In this document: piece by piece, positions 36,835 to 48,661 of the stretch
How positions within the stretch are numbered: position 1 is the stretch's first letter
Layout: each line of letters opens with the position of its first letter
DNA from: Blastomyces gilchristii SLH14081
Taxonomy: Eukaryota; Ascomycota; Eurotiomycetes; Onygenales; Ajellomycetaceae
Length of the DNA: 64,000 bases
Assembly (NCBI RefSeq): GCF_000003855.2
Contig: NW_003101672.1
Location: forward strand, 1,956,672-2,020,671
Direction: 5' to 3'
Notes under the pieces: model-generated
The model's input: the letters and a program-made list of their open reading frames with translations, nothing else
What the model was told of the DNA's origin: nothing
Database searches by the model: none
Program-made: the position numbers and the translations under genes

Positions 36835-38052
36835 ATGGCTATCGACATTGAGACACCATCTGCTCCCGCGCAGTCCCTCTCAAGCTCATTGGAAACCCTC
36901 ACAACCAGCCTTTCAAGCGCACTTTCCTCTCTCCCAACCTCCGAGCCACACGGTGATGTCCCGGTAAATAATGCGTCTATATTGCCCCCGCCCGATGGCA
37001 TCTCACTTCTTGACACAAAGAACGAAATATTCCTTTCCTATCTGCAAAATCTAGTTTTTGTGGTGGTTCTACAACTGAGGAATCTGTCCAAGAGTAGATC
37101 GTCAGACAAAACGAATGGCACAGGACAAGGGAGTGGCGAGGATGCATCCCTGCATAAAAATGCTGTGAAAAAATTGACAGAGCTACGGCTATTCTTAGAG
37201 CGTGGTGTGCGACCATTGGAAGGCCGCCTAAAATACCAGGTTGATAAGGTGCTAAAGGCAGCAGAAGACGCAGAGAGAAATCAACAAGACGCCGCATCGA
37301 AGCCAAAGAAATCCCGGAAGGGAACAACGGAACTGGGGGAAGGAAGTGATGGTGGAAGCCGAAGCGAAAGCGAAACTGGATCAGGAAGTGACTCTGACGG
37401 TTCTGAGGACAGCGAGGACGAAGACGAAGATGTTAATGAGTTGGCATACCGACCTAACTTGGCCGCTTTTTCGCGTGGAACTCAAGATCAGGAAAAGTCC
37501 AAAGCACCGAGTAGGAAAGACACTGGCGATGGTATCTATCGGCCGCCAAAGATAAAACCCACAGCGCTCCTCACTACGACACCGGATAGCCGCGAGGAGA
37601 AACGTGGCCGCCGCACCGCCAAATCCGCCGTCATTGACGAATTCGTCTCTGCTGAGATGTCCAGCGCACCCACTGCAGAGCCTAGCATTGGCACAACGAT
37701 CCGGGCTGGAGGAAGAACAATGCGGTCCGAGCGGGAGAGAGCACAGGAACTTGAGCGACGAACGTATGAAGAAGGCAACTTCGTGCGGTTGCCGAAGGAG
37801 AGTAAGAAGGAACGGGCGAAGCGTGGAGGGAACCGTCCTGGGGGCTATGGCGGCGAAGATTGGCGAAGCCTGGGTGAGGGGGCCGATAGGATCGAACGAC
37901 TCACGCGGCGTGGTAGAGAGGGTGGCAGAAGCACTGTCCTGGAGAAGAGCCGGAAAAGACGGGCTACGGAGGATGGGCCGCGGGGCGATGGAATCAATAT
38001 AGGCGAGAATTTCGAGAAGCGCCGCAAAAAGATAGCGACATGGAAGCGGTAA
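36835..38052 (+). CDS. LCP5: U3 snoRNP protein, Sas10/Utp3/Lcp5 (neuroguidin) family
   Basis: Lcp5 associates with the U3 small nucleolar RNP and is needed for pre-18S rRNA processing in the nucleolus. A single exon of 405 residues. The Sas10/Utp3 domain covers about residues 55-150 and shows the family pattern ISLLDTKNEIFLSYLQNL, a hydrophobic stretch FVVVLQLRNL, ELRLFLERGVRPLE and RLKYQVDKVLKAA. A central acidic Ser/Asp/Glu tract (about 175-205) is followed by AYRPNLAAF and DGIYRPPKIKPTAL, typical of Lcp5. The lysine/arginine-rich end (RKRRATEDG, NFEKRRKKIATWKR) fits nucleolar targeting. ATG at 36,835 has the surrounding CCATGG. It is the last intact gene before the AT-rich repeat block. 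Confidence 0.92.
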   Translation: MAIDIETPSAPAQSLSSSLETLTTSLSSALSSLPTSEPHGDVPVNNASILPPPDGISLLDTKNEIFLSYLQNLVFVVVLQLRNLSKSRSSDKTNGTGQGSGEDASLHKNAVKKLTELRLFLERGVRPLEGRLKYQVDKVLKAAEDAERNQQDAASKPKKSRKGTTELGEGSDGGSRSESETGSGSDSDGSEDSEDEDEDVNELAYRPNLAAFSRGTQDQEKSKAPSRKDTGDGIYRPPKIKPTALLTTTPDSREEKRGRRTAKSAVIDEFVSAEMSSAPTAEPSIGTTIRAGGRTMRSERERAQELERRTYEEGNFVRLPKESKKERAKRGGNRPGGYGGEDWRSLGEGADRIERLTRRGREGGRSTVLEKSRKRRATEDGPRGDGINIGENFEKRRKKIATWKR

Positions 38053-38912
38053 AGCTTACATCTTGTCTATCTATTATTTGAATATCTCTATTTTTCTCGC
38101 AAGTGGAGCTGGTCTGTCTACGATAATAATTGAGTATCCACTTGCATGCTCTGGGTCCTAAATAGGCGTTTTCCGGACGCTGCTTAAATCACAACATAAC
38201 CCATCTGTGCTGAAACCGCAGATTGGTCATCCCCCACTCTTCACGCGGCGCTCATGAATGGCTGATTCACACCATGGTGTATGGATAATGAGAGATGGCA
38301 GTGACTTTGTGAGGCGGTTGCTGTCTAAGCAATCAAGATTAAAGACGAGCCATAGGTGGAACCAGGGCGAGGATATTTCAATGGTTAGTTGTGTTCTCCG
38401 CTACGAGTCATATGTAGGAGCGTAATTAATAGATCTCTCGTCATGTGTTTCCGCGGTTTGCTGGCTTCCCTATTTCCCACCAGTCTTCTCGCTACTTCAC
38501 TGACATCCGGTTCTCCTGACGTGAAATCTATATGGCTCGTTAATTCTGGGCCTCTGTCGCAAATTCTTGTAGACTCGCTTTCAGCGCGGGTGTTATCTCT
38601 CGTGGGGTTTGTCACAAATTAAGGTTAACTATTAAGGTTATCTGGTGGGTCCGTAGGGCTGGCCAGGATTTCCTAATACAGAAAGTGTGGGTCAGGAGCA
38701 ATGACGTCATCTACCAAATTACACGTACCCGTAAGGTCAGAAACGCGGATGTTACTATACCAATCTACCCAGTATCTGTTGCCATTCTCCGTTCATATAA
38801 TGTATATAGTTTCCCACAATGGAAGACCCAGGTAAGGCATTTCGTTTCTCTCAACTCGCCAAACAGCTCCCGTTTCTAAACAAGCCTTCTCGATTCTTCA
38901 ACAGTGGCTGAG
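38053..38912. other. transition zone between gene island and repeat block
   Basis: About 860 bp with no gene. Normal GC continues up to the first LTR base. Contains a CRE-like TGACGTCA at 38,702-38,709. Base composition changes sharply at about 38,940. Confidence 0.55.
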
Positions 38913-39180
38913 TGTCGGATTGAGTGTCACGGATGAATATGTTGAAGACATATGAATCTTATATGTATCAAGATCTGCTTGTTATATTATCCATACACTA
39001 TCTAATATATCTATTTCATACAAAAGATAGAGCTATTTATAGTAAAATATATGTGCAAGCTAAGAGAGTTAGTATAAGCAAGTATTAGATAAGTATTATA
39101 GTAAGCTGATAATGATGAGAAATATTATAGTAATACAATATTGATGATATTCAGTAGTATATAATCTCTTTTTCCTGACA
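38913..39180 (-). repeat. Copia 3' LTR, 268 bp
   Basis: Begins TGTCGG and ends CTGACA, so TGTC/GACA are terminal inverted bases. The first 207 bases align with 63,794-64,000 with differences mainly of C/T and G/A type. Just inside (39,181 on), the minus strand reads GAAGAGAATG, a possible polypurine tract. Confidence 0.88.
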
Positions 39181-42019
39181 CATTCTCTTCAGCAAATATA
39201 ACATGTAAATGAAAGTGTTAATGAAGCTGTAATAAAAAGAGTGTAGATAAATCTGCAAAGATTATATTAAGATAGATTATTTATTCTGCTTATATCTTGA
39301 TAATATCTGATATATTAACTAGGCTTAGCATCTTGATAAATTCTGTATATTTCTGGCATGACAGAGTCTTAGTAAGGTCATTCACTAGCATCTGAGTCAT
39401 GAACACTCAATCAACTGTAATATCACTGAATTAAATATATTCTCAGAGTCAGCTTTTATATATATCAATATAGTAAAGCTTTGTAATTATAGAGAAATCT
39501 TTCTTCATAAGAATATTAATAGTTTAACAGTTATTATATTGAATATAAATCTTATGATCAGATTTAAATTAAATATATTAAAAGAATCTATCTCATCAGA
39601 TAGACTTTATATCAGCTTATAAGATAGTAACAAGCTCAGCTTCAGTGATAGAGATAGTTATAATTATCTATTTATTTAATTTTCAATCAACAGTCTCACT
39701 GAATAGTTTGAAGATATATTCTTATATAGAGCAGTGATTCAGATTATCTGTGAAAGAGATATCACTGATAGCTTTAATAATATCAGATTTGAGATTAAGT
39801 TATAAAGATCTGTTAATATTATTATTATATTGAATAATAAGATTTCTTATATTATATAGATAAGATATTATTCTATTCATCTCTAATAAGTAATATTCTG
39901 ATGAAGTTATTATAAATATAGCTAGTTTATTCACTGTATATATAATATCAAAGTAAGTTATTATCACAGAGTAGATATAGAAGTTAATATATTATTAATA
40001 ATAATGAATTTTTACAGATATGACTGATTTATTAAAAGACTTTAACAGAGTATCAGTTAGTAAGATATAAATCTTATAAGTATATATAAAATGATATGTA
40101 TTAACTATCTTATTAATATAGATATTCTGATATAGTCAGAGCTTTAAGTTGAGATAATTATATATTATTCATATATTAAGAAATCATTTCAAATCTCTCA
40201 TCTATTAGATTTTATAGACATTTTTAAGATCTTTGATTAATTAATCTCTTTCTTTTAAATCTTCTTATTGTGATAGAATGATGATATTATTTATATAGAA
40301 GAAGATAATTAATCAATTATTAAAGAAGAGATATTAATTATTTAATATAGAGATAAAGTCTAGTATTCTTAATATTAAAGATAGTTTATTTAATCAGAGA
40401 AGAAGTGATCTGTATAATTTATATAGTACTTATAGAAGTTTTAGTATATAATTTATATACTTCAAATTTTACATCTTCTTCAACTTTCATCATTCATTAG
40501 ATAGTTTTATATATACTAGCTTATTAATATCACTATTAATGAAGATATTAATTTTATCTAACTATTTCATATCTAGATTAAATACTGCTATTAGAGTTAA
40601 TAAGATTCAGAGATTTCTGATAGCTAGTGTATAAGCTTTTATAGTGAGATCTGTGATTAATTGAAGATCTTTATATATATAGATATAAGCTTTGTATTTT
40701 AAAAGAAAATCTTCATTATCAAATTTGTAGATAAATACTTATTATAGAGAAATAACTGAGATATCTCTCTGTAATCTGCTAGTAATTTTATATATATTCT
40801 GTAGAGATATACTATTTCATTCTTACTTAACAGTATTCTTGAATTCTTTGTAATATGAGTGTTTTTTAATATCTGTTCAGTGATTCAGTAAATCTGACAG
40901 TTGAGATCTATAAATTCTTGAAATCAGTATAAATGCTGTTGATATAGATATATTATTGATAACTGTGAAAACAGTATTTAAAAATAAATTTTAAGACTTA
41001 TAGAAGTCTGAGTGTGAATGAGAGAATATCTTATTAATTATTTAACAAGAATTGTCTTTGACATTTGTAACTATTATAAGATAAGTAGCTCTGCATTTTC
41101 ATGTTCTGCAGTCTTCAATAATATTAGCTTTATCAAAGTCAGTACTGATATTATAAGCTCTAGATACAATATTCTGTATATAATTATCTATCACAGCTGA
41201 ATAAGTATTAATATCAACATTGAGATCTGTTAGCTCTGGCATTGAATCTAGTGTAGAAGGAATTAAAATATTATAATAATTATACTCATTATTTTTCTTC
41301 TCTATTTTTTCAGAGTTTTAAGCATTTTCTTCAGAGTGAAAAATATTAATATCTGCAGTATCTATAATCTCATCTAATTGATTGATAGAAGTAGCTATTA
41401 TCAATAATTCTTGAACTTTCATATTTAGAAGCTTCATCTTCTTAGATACTCAATCTCTTAGTTATCTTTCAATATAGAGATCTTCAGAGTTGAATTTTCT
41501 ATTCTTATCAAATATTACATCTCTTGCTCTTATCATCTATTTTAAGAGTGAAATTCAAATTCAATAGATGTTTATAGAATCATATTCAACTAGATATTTA
41601 ATATAAGCTTGAGAATCTAGCTTCTGAGAGTGATTTCTATTAAGAACTTCATTCAGTATCTTTGCATAGATGTGATATCTCTAGATTTATAGATAAGTAC
41701 AGAAGTGAGATTTAATCTGTAGAAATTCTTTCAATACTTATAGAGATGACTTTCAATCTAGAATTCTAGTAGAGATTTGATTTGTAAGATAGATAGCAGT
41801 AAGTGAAATTTCAGAGAAAAGTGATTATGACAGAAGAGATTCTATTTATAGAGTTCTTATCTTTGTTATTAATATTACTTCTACTCACTCTGCTACATCA
41901 TTTTACTTATAAATATACTCTGAAGAATACTTCATCTCTAGATCTTTATTATTCACTTAATTTATGAAGTCATCTGTATTCTTGACTGCAGTATTATTAT
42001 CAATACAAATGATCTTTGT
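39181..42019 (-). pseudogene. Copia RNase H, reverse transcriptase and C-terminal integrase, decayed
   Basis: On the minus strand integrase core motifs appear near the right end (42,014 downward: a DN-T pair, EYS-like and NDVAE for the family's NGVAE, then TLYIESLLS). The RT catalytic box is FYINNIII at 40,275-40,300, with D changed to N. The domain ends with QMLVNDLTK near 39,380. Frames are broken by stops about every 10-30 codons. No open frame over 60 codons remains in sense orientation. Confidence 0.75.
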
Positions 42020-42337
42020 TGTGGCGGGCTGCGCCCGATCAATCATATAGACTATTCCGTTACACTTCACAGATTCCTACCACTCCGATTCTCGGTCGCT
42101 GATCCTCGGCTGAAAACCTATAGAATTTCTATTCTTCCACCCCGAAGCTCCACTGTGTACAAAAACCCCTATTCTTCCACCCCGAAGTTTCACTGTGTAG
42201 ATCACCATGTACATGTATAAATATTCACTTCAATCACTGATTCTCACACTTTCTCTTTCTTCCCTTCTCTAACATTTTTCTCTTTGTTATATAAGACCTA
42301 TATATTATATCAATCTATTCAGTGTAGACTTCTTACA
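42020..42337 (+). repeat. Gypsy-1 5' LTR, 318 bp
   Basis: Starts TGTGGCGGG and ends TCTTACA. Its first 160 bases keep many CpG and C/G positions that are T/A in the partner LTR at 47,334. It has an internal 40-bp direct duplication (42,129-42,160 and 42,169-42,200, core ATTCTTCCACCCCGAAG) and a TATAAATA box at 42,216, followed by a CT-rich tract typical of fungal transcription starts. Confidence 0.92.
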
Positions 42338-43793
42338 CTAGAAAAATATTCATCATCTTCTTATTAGAAATGATTATTCATCAAGAGATATTCAAACATG
42401 TAATAACATGTAGAAAAGAGAAATAGTTAAGCAGACACTGAGTTCTCAGATAGAAGCTAGCTCATCAGTCACTCTGATTCATAAGAAGATTTTACAAGAG
42501 AATATCAGTAAAAGACCTAAGAGTTCTGACACTCAGACATATAAGATATTCATACAATTACACTTCTTCAGATTTCACAGATATTATACATCTGATAAAC
42601 AATATAATCATGTCTAATGATAATATAAGAGAACTCTCAAGTATGAGTATAGAAGTAATATCACAGTGACTCTAAGCAATGTTGAAATTACAACAGTAAT
42701 AGATAGCAGACATGCATACAACTTAACAACTTTAATACAAAAAGATTCAATAATTAACTGAATAAAGAACTTATGTAATTTCAACATCTACAGAATCAAA
42801 TATAAAAGTGCTGAAAGAATGCTTAGATACTTCTATATATTTCAATACTTTCAATCTCACTCTCTACTTATTATGAAGAATGGAAATGCTTATAAAACTG
42901 AGTGTAGATAAAAATATCATCAATTTATTAATCAATCAAGATTAATATATCAATGAATAATTGAAGAATTATATAAAATAGAAGTTTCATTCATGAATGA
43001 AAGCATGTGAATCAGTATTGTAAATATCTGATAATATTATAAAACATCTTGATATTCTGTTCTGAGACACTATCATATAACAGAAGATGTTAGATTGATT
43101 ACAGAGTATTTAATAGAGAAATACTTCTCTTACAATATTCATTTCTGACTTTGACATTAAGATCTTAGAAGCAGGTGATCAATCTTGAAAGAATTGAATG
43201 AAGATTAGCATGCTCAAGAAGATATTAACTTTCAAACTCTTACAGACTCTTATAAGTATAAATAAAGACTCAACTTATAAAGGCTTCTGCACACAGCTTC
43301 AAACATTGAATGATCATCTTATCAAGCTCAAGAGTATACAGAACAGTGACAGAAGACATTATATCTCAGCTACTCATACACTCACACTGAAGAGAAGTAA
43401 CAGCAATGACACAGATATCATGAACTGAATAGATTCAAATATCTATACACAAGCAAGAGTTTCTGCTGTTTAAACAGGCTTTCAAGTCCCTGAGATTACT
43501 TTCAAAGAAGTCGCTGATCAATGTCAATATAAAGTATATATCAACTGTAACTGATCAGAACACATTGCTTTCAACTGTCAATTAATCTATGTGCCTTCTC
43601 ACTTAAGAGAAAGATCAGTGTCTTCTCATTCAAAGAATGAATCAGTGCCTGTCTGTGTCAATCACATTACATTAGAGAAGGATTTGAAAGATAACTATGA
43701 GAATACTCTGATGAAACAGAGAAAAGATTAGCTTCTGTTCAAATTCACAAGCAGAAGCTTGAAGAGATTAAATAATAATAATTTGAAGAGAAA

Positions 43794-44093
43794 ATGATAA
43801 TGAATGTGATTCTTATATCTACTGTAATAGATAATATGTATAATATGAAAGCCATGATAGACAGCAGTCTATGCTATTACACAATGATTAAATCTTCAAT
43901 TATAAGACATTATAACCTTCAGTGTATCTTCTTATCAAGACCTCAACTCCTTGCAGAATTTGATGATTTAAAAGACATTCACACTTATTATATGATGAAA
44001 CTAAACATAGATGTTGAAGAATATCAACATGAAGATGCCTATGCATACAAAGTTGAGAATCTTGACTATAATCTCATACTAGAACTTGTCTGA
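43794..44093 (+). pseudogene. Gypsy-1 protease-region fragment
   Basis: The longest sense frame left in Gypsy-1, 99 codons. It has AMIDSSLCYYTMI, like the D-S/T-G region of retropepsins but with the glycine replaced. It lies between gag and RT as expected. Confidence 0.5.
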
Positions 44094-46925
44094 CTATCTG
44101 AACAAGGCATCTTGTTAAATACTTAAAACAGGAGCTTAATATTTCCTAATAATGATAGAATTCATGAAGATGATATTCATAAGACTATAAATCTTACACA
44201 GATCTCTGCCAACACTTATAAAATGCTCTGAAAAAGAAGTCATCATCAAAACTGCTGACAGAGTCACTGACAAAGTCATTAATAGCAGAATTATATATCA
44301 ATCTATTCTGTCAGTCTGGCTGATATCAAGAAAGCCCTAGAAAAGTTATCTCATACTACAATAACAGATTCTCACATAAAACTCTCTGAACAATATCATG
44401 AATATCTAGATGTCTTCTGATAAGATAACATTATGAATATACCTTCTTTACAAGACTCAGGAGTGGATCACAGTATCAAGTTAGAAAAGAAGAATGATAA
44501 GGACTTCAAGTCACTGTGAGACCCTCTTTATAATATGTCTCGAGATGAACTTCTCCTTCTTCGGAAGACACTTAATAATCTGTGTGGACTATCGAGGTCT
44601 GAACTGATTGACAAAGAAAGATCGTTATTTCTTACCTCTCATCAATGAAACTCTAGCACGTATCAGATGAGCTCAATAATTTACAAAGCTGATATTATCA
44701 CCATGTTTCATAAGATTTGTATCACTGAAGAAGATGAATAGCTTACAGCATTCTGAACATGTTATGACCTCTTTGAATAAGTAGTCACACTCTTTGAACT
44801 GACTAATGCTCTCAGTACATTTCAGAAGTATATCAACTGAGCACTCTGAGATTTCCTTAATAAGTTTATATCTGCATATTTAGATGACATTCTCATCTTC
44901 ACTGACAGATTCAGAATAGAATATCAAGAATACATGTAGAAGATATTACAATGATTACAAGTGACAGAACTATCAATAGATATTAATAAGTATGATTTTG
45001 AAGTTAAAAGTACAAAATATCTAGACTTTATCATAGAAGCTGATAAGAGAATTTGAATGAATTCTGAGAAGATCTCTACTATTCTTGAGTGAGAGACTTC
45101 ATATACTGTGAAAGATGTATAAAGCTTCATTGAATTCACTAACTTCTATCAGTGATTTATATGAAACTTCTCAGATATTACAAGATTACTTACAGAACTT
45201 ACTAAGAAAGATTTAGTATTTCAATGATCAGTGAATACTTAAGCTGTATTTATACAGATAAAGAAGATATTCATTAATATCTCTATACTAATAATATTTG
45301 ATTCTGATTATAAGACAGTTGTTAAAGCTGATTTCTCTGACTATATTATAGAAGAAGCTATATTATAATATGATAATAAAGATGTCTTATAATTATGCAT
45401 CTTTATATCTAAGAAACTGAGTCTCACTGAATGCAACTATAAGATCTATGATAAGAAACTTCTTATAATTATATACTGTCTAGAAGAATGAGACTCTGAA
45501 CTTCAAAGCATCTCTGAATTTGAGATAATCATAGATTATAAGAATCTCAAGTACTTTATAACTATCTGTAAACTCACTGAATAACAGATATAATAATCTG
45601 AGTTCTTAAGTTACTTTCATTTTACAATACACTACTGTTCTGACAGTCAGAACTCAATGATAGATGCTCTCTTATAACAAGAGTAAGATATACTATTCAA
45701 TGTAACAGATACTTGCTGAATGAACTGAGAGTACCAGCTCTTGAATCTGAAGATACTAGTTAATCAAGATGAAACAGCTTATAACACTATACATGCTTCT
45801 CTGATTAGAACTGTCACTGATATCTTAACTTCTCTTGAATCTATATTAGATGAACTATGACATACAGTAACTTAAACTGATAAACTTCTTCAAGCACTTA
45901 TCAAAGTAGTATGATAAGAAGTATTCTGATTTTTCTCAGAACTATGTGTAAGAGCTGATATCTCAGAATATTTAATTAATAATAATAACACTCTATAATT
46001 CTGTAAATAACACTGAGTCTCTTACTTCAAACTCTTACACACTTGAATAATGCAAGAGATGTATGACTCTTATATAACTAATTATTCAGGTTATAAACAA
46101 CTGTATGAAATGATCTCTCAAGAGTTCTACTAGTCTGAGATATCAAACAGCATCAGATATTTTATCTGAAACTGTAATCATTATTTCTTCATCATCTTAT
46201 AAAAGAACTGTAGAAAAGATTTACTGAAACTGCTTAATATCTCTGATAGAATCTGATAAAATATGATAATTAACTTCACTGTTAATCTCTCTAAGAGTAA
46301 GAATTATAGAAATATTCTGATCATTATAAACTGATTAAGTAAGAGTATAATATTAAAATCTTATAATAAGATAGATACTGAATAAGTTACTGAAGCTTTT
46401 CTAAGAAGCCTGTTCTATCAGATATATAAATAATCAAGATCTATAGTATTGAATTAAGATTATCAATTCATAAGTACTCTCTGAACAAAAATCTGTCAAG
46501 TTCTCAAGATTATACACTGTTTATTAACTATCTATCACTCTGAGATTAATGATGTATCAGAATAGACAATTCAGATTATAAAGAATTATCTTTATAAGTT
46601 CTGTAATTACTTATGAGATAATTAATATAATCTTCTTTTATATACTGAAGTCACTATCAATGACTGAGATGTCATTTCAATAGATATAATTCTGTTCTTT
46701 CTCATATATAAATATTATATAAAAGTGCTAAATCTTCTAGAGATTACACATTTCATATCAAATCTTCACAGTTCAATTCAGATTGCTGATAATATAGTAA
46801 TAAAACTCTGAGATATCTGTGATTGAGTAGAAGCCTTCATGATGAGTGCTGAACAGAATTAAGAGAATTAAATCAATGTTTATCAAGATCTTATTAAGTA
46901 ATATAAGATAGAAGATCTAGTATGA

Positions 46926-47265
46926 TTGAATCTTAAGAATATACAGATCACACACTTATCTCACACACTGAATTACTGTTATATAAAGTATAAAGTGATA
47001 GAAGTTCTAGACAGTTATAACTACTGTCTTAATATATTATCAGAGATTCATGATGTCTTTCATACAAGCTTACTCTGTCATACTGTCACTGATTCATTCT
47101 CCTCTCAACTGACTTTCAACTGACAGCTGTCAGAGATCATAGAAGAAGATAACAAACTTGAATAAGAGATTGAAGATATTCTTGATAAGAGATCTCATGA
47201 CTGTAGCTAATAATATCTTGTGAAATGAGTTGACTATAATTATCTGATCTGAACTCTGAGTTTTA
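46926..47265 (+). pseudogene. Gypsy-1 integrase C-terminus and chromodomain
   Basis: A 65-codon frame (to 47,123) has YKVIEVLDSYNYCLNI and DVFHTSLL, the usual GPY/F-type end of chromovirus integrase. After it, EIIEEDNK, EDILDKRSHD and YLVK with stops in Trp positions mark a chromodomain. Confidence 0.72.
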
Positions 47266-47312
47266 TATTATCTGAGACTGCGGCCCTTGACCAATGAGAG
47301 CTACATATAATC

Positions 47313-47330
47313 AAGAAAGAGAGGAGAGAC
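47313..47330 (+). other. Gypsy-1 polypurine tract
   Basis: AAGAAAGAGAGGAGAGAC, all purine except the last base, three bases before the 3' LTR; the normal plus-strand primer site. Confidence 0.8.
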
Positions 47331-47333
47331 TAA

Positions 47334-47651
47334 TGTGATAAGCTGCACCTGACCAATTATATAGACTATTTCATTACACTTCACAGATTTCTATCACTTT
47401 GATTCTTGATTGCTGATTCTTAGCTGAAAACCTACAGAATTTCTATTCTTTCACTCTGAAGCTTCATCACATATGAAAACCTCTATTCTTCCGCCCCGAA
47501 GTTCCACCATGTACATCACTGTGTACACATATAAATATTCACTCTGATCACTGATTCTCACACTTTCTCTTTCTTTCCTTCTCTAACGTTTTTCTCTTTG
47601 TTATATAAGATCTATATATTATACTGATCTATTCAGTGTAGGCCTCTTACA
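47334..47651 (+). repeat. Gypsy-1 3' LTR, 318 bp
   Basis: Same length as the 5' LTR. Starts TGTGATAAGC and ends TCTTACA. Differences from the 5' copy that I could align are transitions in both directions, so both copies were mutated separately. Confidence 0.92.
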
Positions 47652-48128
47652 TTTATAGTACAGTTGAATTAGCATTTAATTCAATTAATAGCTTGTCTAA
47701 GAGCTTTTCAGATTTCTGATTTTCAGATAGCTGTGATAGCTATATGAAATCATAGATAATCACACATGAAATGTATGAGATAACACTTATTATTATAGCA
47801 CTGTGTAGAGCCATGTATAATATTAGTATAGAGACATTCAAATGATATTTAAGATCTAATGTGAGAATATGTAGATATTTAATTTTTCATATTAGATAGA
47901 TAACAGAGTTTACAAAGCTCAGTGATAAGCTTATTCACAGTATCTTCTAGATAAGTGATTTAAACATCAGTTGCATTATTTATAAGCTTTTAAATGATGA
48001 TTTTTGAAGAATGTTCTAATCTCTTATACTACATAGACTGTGTAGCTATAGAGATCTTAGGTTTTTGTGAAGGTTTTATAGAAGTGCATATTAGCAGGTT
48101 GAAAGAATAATTTAATGAAGTGTGTAAT
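47652..48128 (-). pseudogene. Copia pre-integrase and N-terminal integrase fragment
   Basis: Minus-strand frames show an HTRS-like zinc-finger region and the FECL..DI.GPT-like stretch that begins Copia integrase. Read across the Gypsy-1 insertion, with one copy of the 5-bp duplication removed, the integrase frame continues to 42,014, which confirms the nesting. Confidence 0.65.
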
Positions 48129-48661
48129 TGTAACGTAGCGGAACCGAAGCAGTGGCTAGTCGGCGGTGTCACGTAGAGGTAGTTGTTTGAGAAGCTGTAT
48201 AAATAAGCTTGACTATCTTGCTTGAATAGTGAGCTCGTAGGCTACAGAGTTATTGCAAGGATATCACAGATATGATACTTAGTATACTAAGAAGATTGTA
48301 TGAGACACACAGTAACTCTTGTATATATTTCAGTAGAAGAAAAACAAATCACTGACTTCTTTGATGAGAAGTCAGTATCTAGCTATTCTATATAGGCAAA
48401 GAACAGATACTCTTCTCTCATTTCATGAGTGAGAATAGCTGGAGTGATACCTCAGCAGCACTGTATTATCAAGGAAGAGTAATCTGCTAATCTTGTATAG
48501 AAGTGTGATTCTTATATTCATCAATTGAATCTTTCTATAATATATCTGAATGATGTCATAGAGTAGTTGAAAACCAGTTCAGACAGAATGAAATCATCTG
48601 TATGAAAGCAATGAGCTGTGTGAAATTGCAGTGAGATCTTGATACAGTTAGAGATATAATA
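48129..48661 (-). repeat. Gypsy-2 3' LTR, 533 bp
   Basis: Starts TGTAACGTAGCGG. Its first 60 bases are GC- and CpG-rich, and the rest is AT-rich. It ends AGAGATATAATA where the partner has AGAGGCGTGACA. Just inside, the minus strand reads AAAGAGAAGAGTAT, a polypurine tract. Confidence 0.9.

Larger units (their letters stand above)
42020..47651 (+). mobile_element. Gypsy-1: Ty3/Gypsy chromovirus nested in Copia integrase
   Basis: A complete 5.6-kb structure, 318-bp LTRs at both ends, in plus orientation. Flanks TTTGT (42,015-42,019) and TTTAT (47,652-47,656) look like a 5-bp target duplication with one G/A change. Inside: gag (42.4-43.7 kb), a protease region (open 43,794-44,093), RT with VDYRGLN (about 44,585-44,610) and YLDDILIF (44,877-44,900), RNase H, integrase ending VIEVLDSYNYCLNILSEI (about 46,986-47,040), and a chromodomain (about 47,120-47,260; EDILDKRSHD and YLVK motifs). 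Stops sit where Trp and Gln are expected. The chromodomain class often targets heterochromatin. No intact polyprotein exists. Confidence 0.88.

Noticed and set aside
30854..38052. Secondary-metabolite cluster around the LaeA-like gene
   Set aside because: No synthase, oxidoreductase or transporter genes lie nearby; the neighbours are housekeeping genes.
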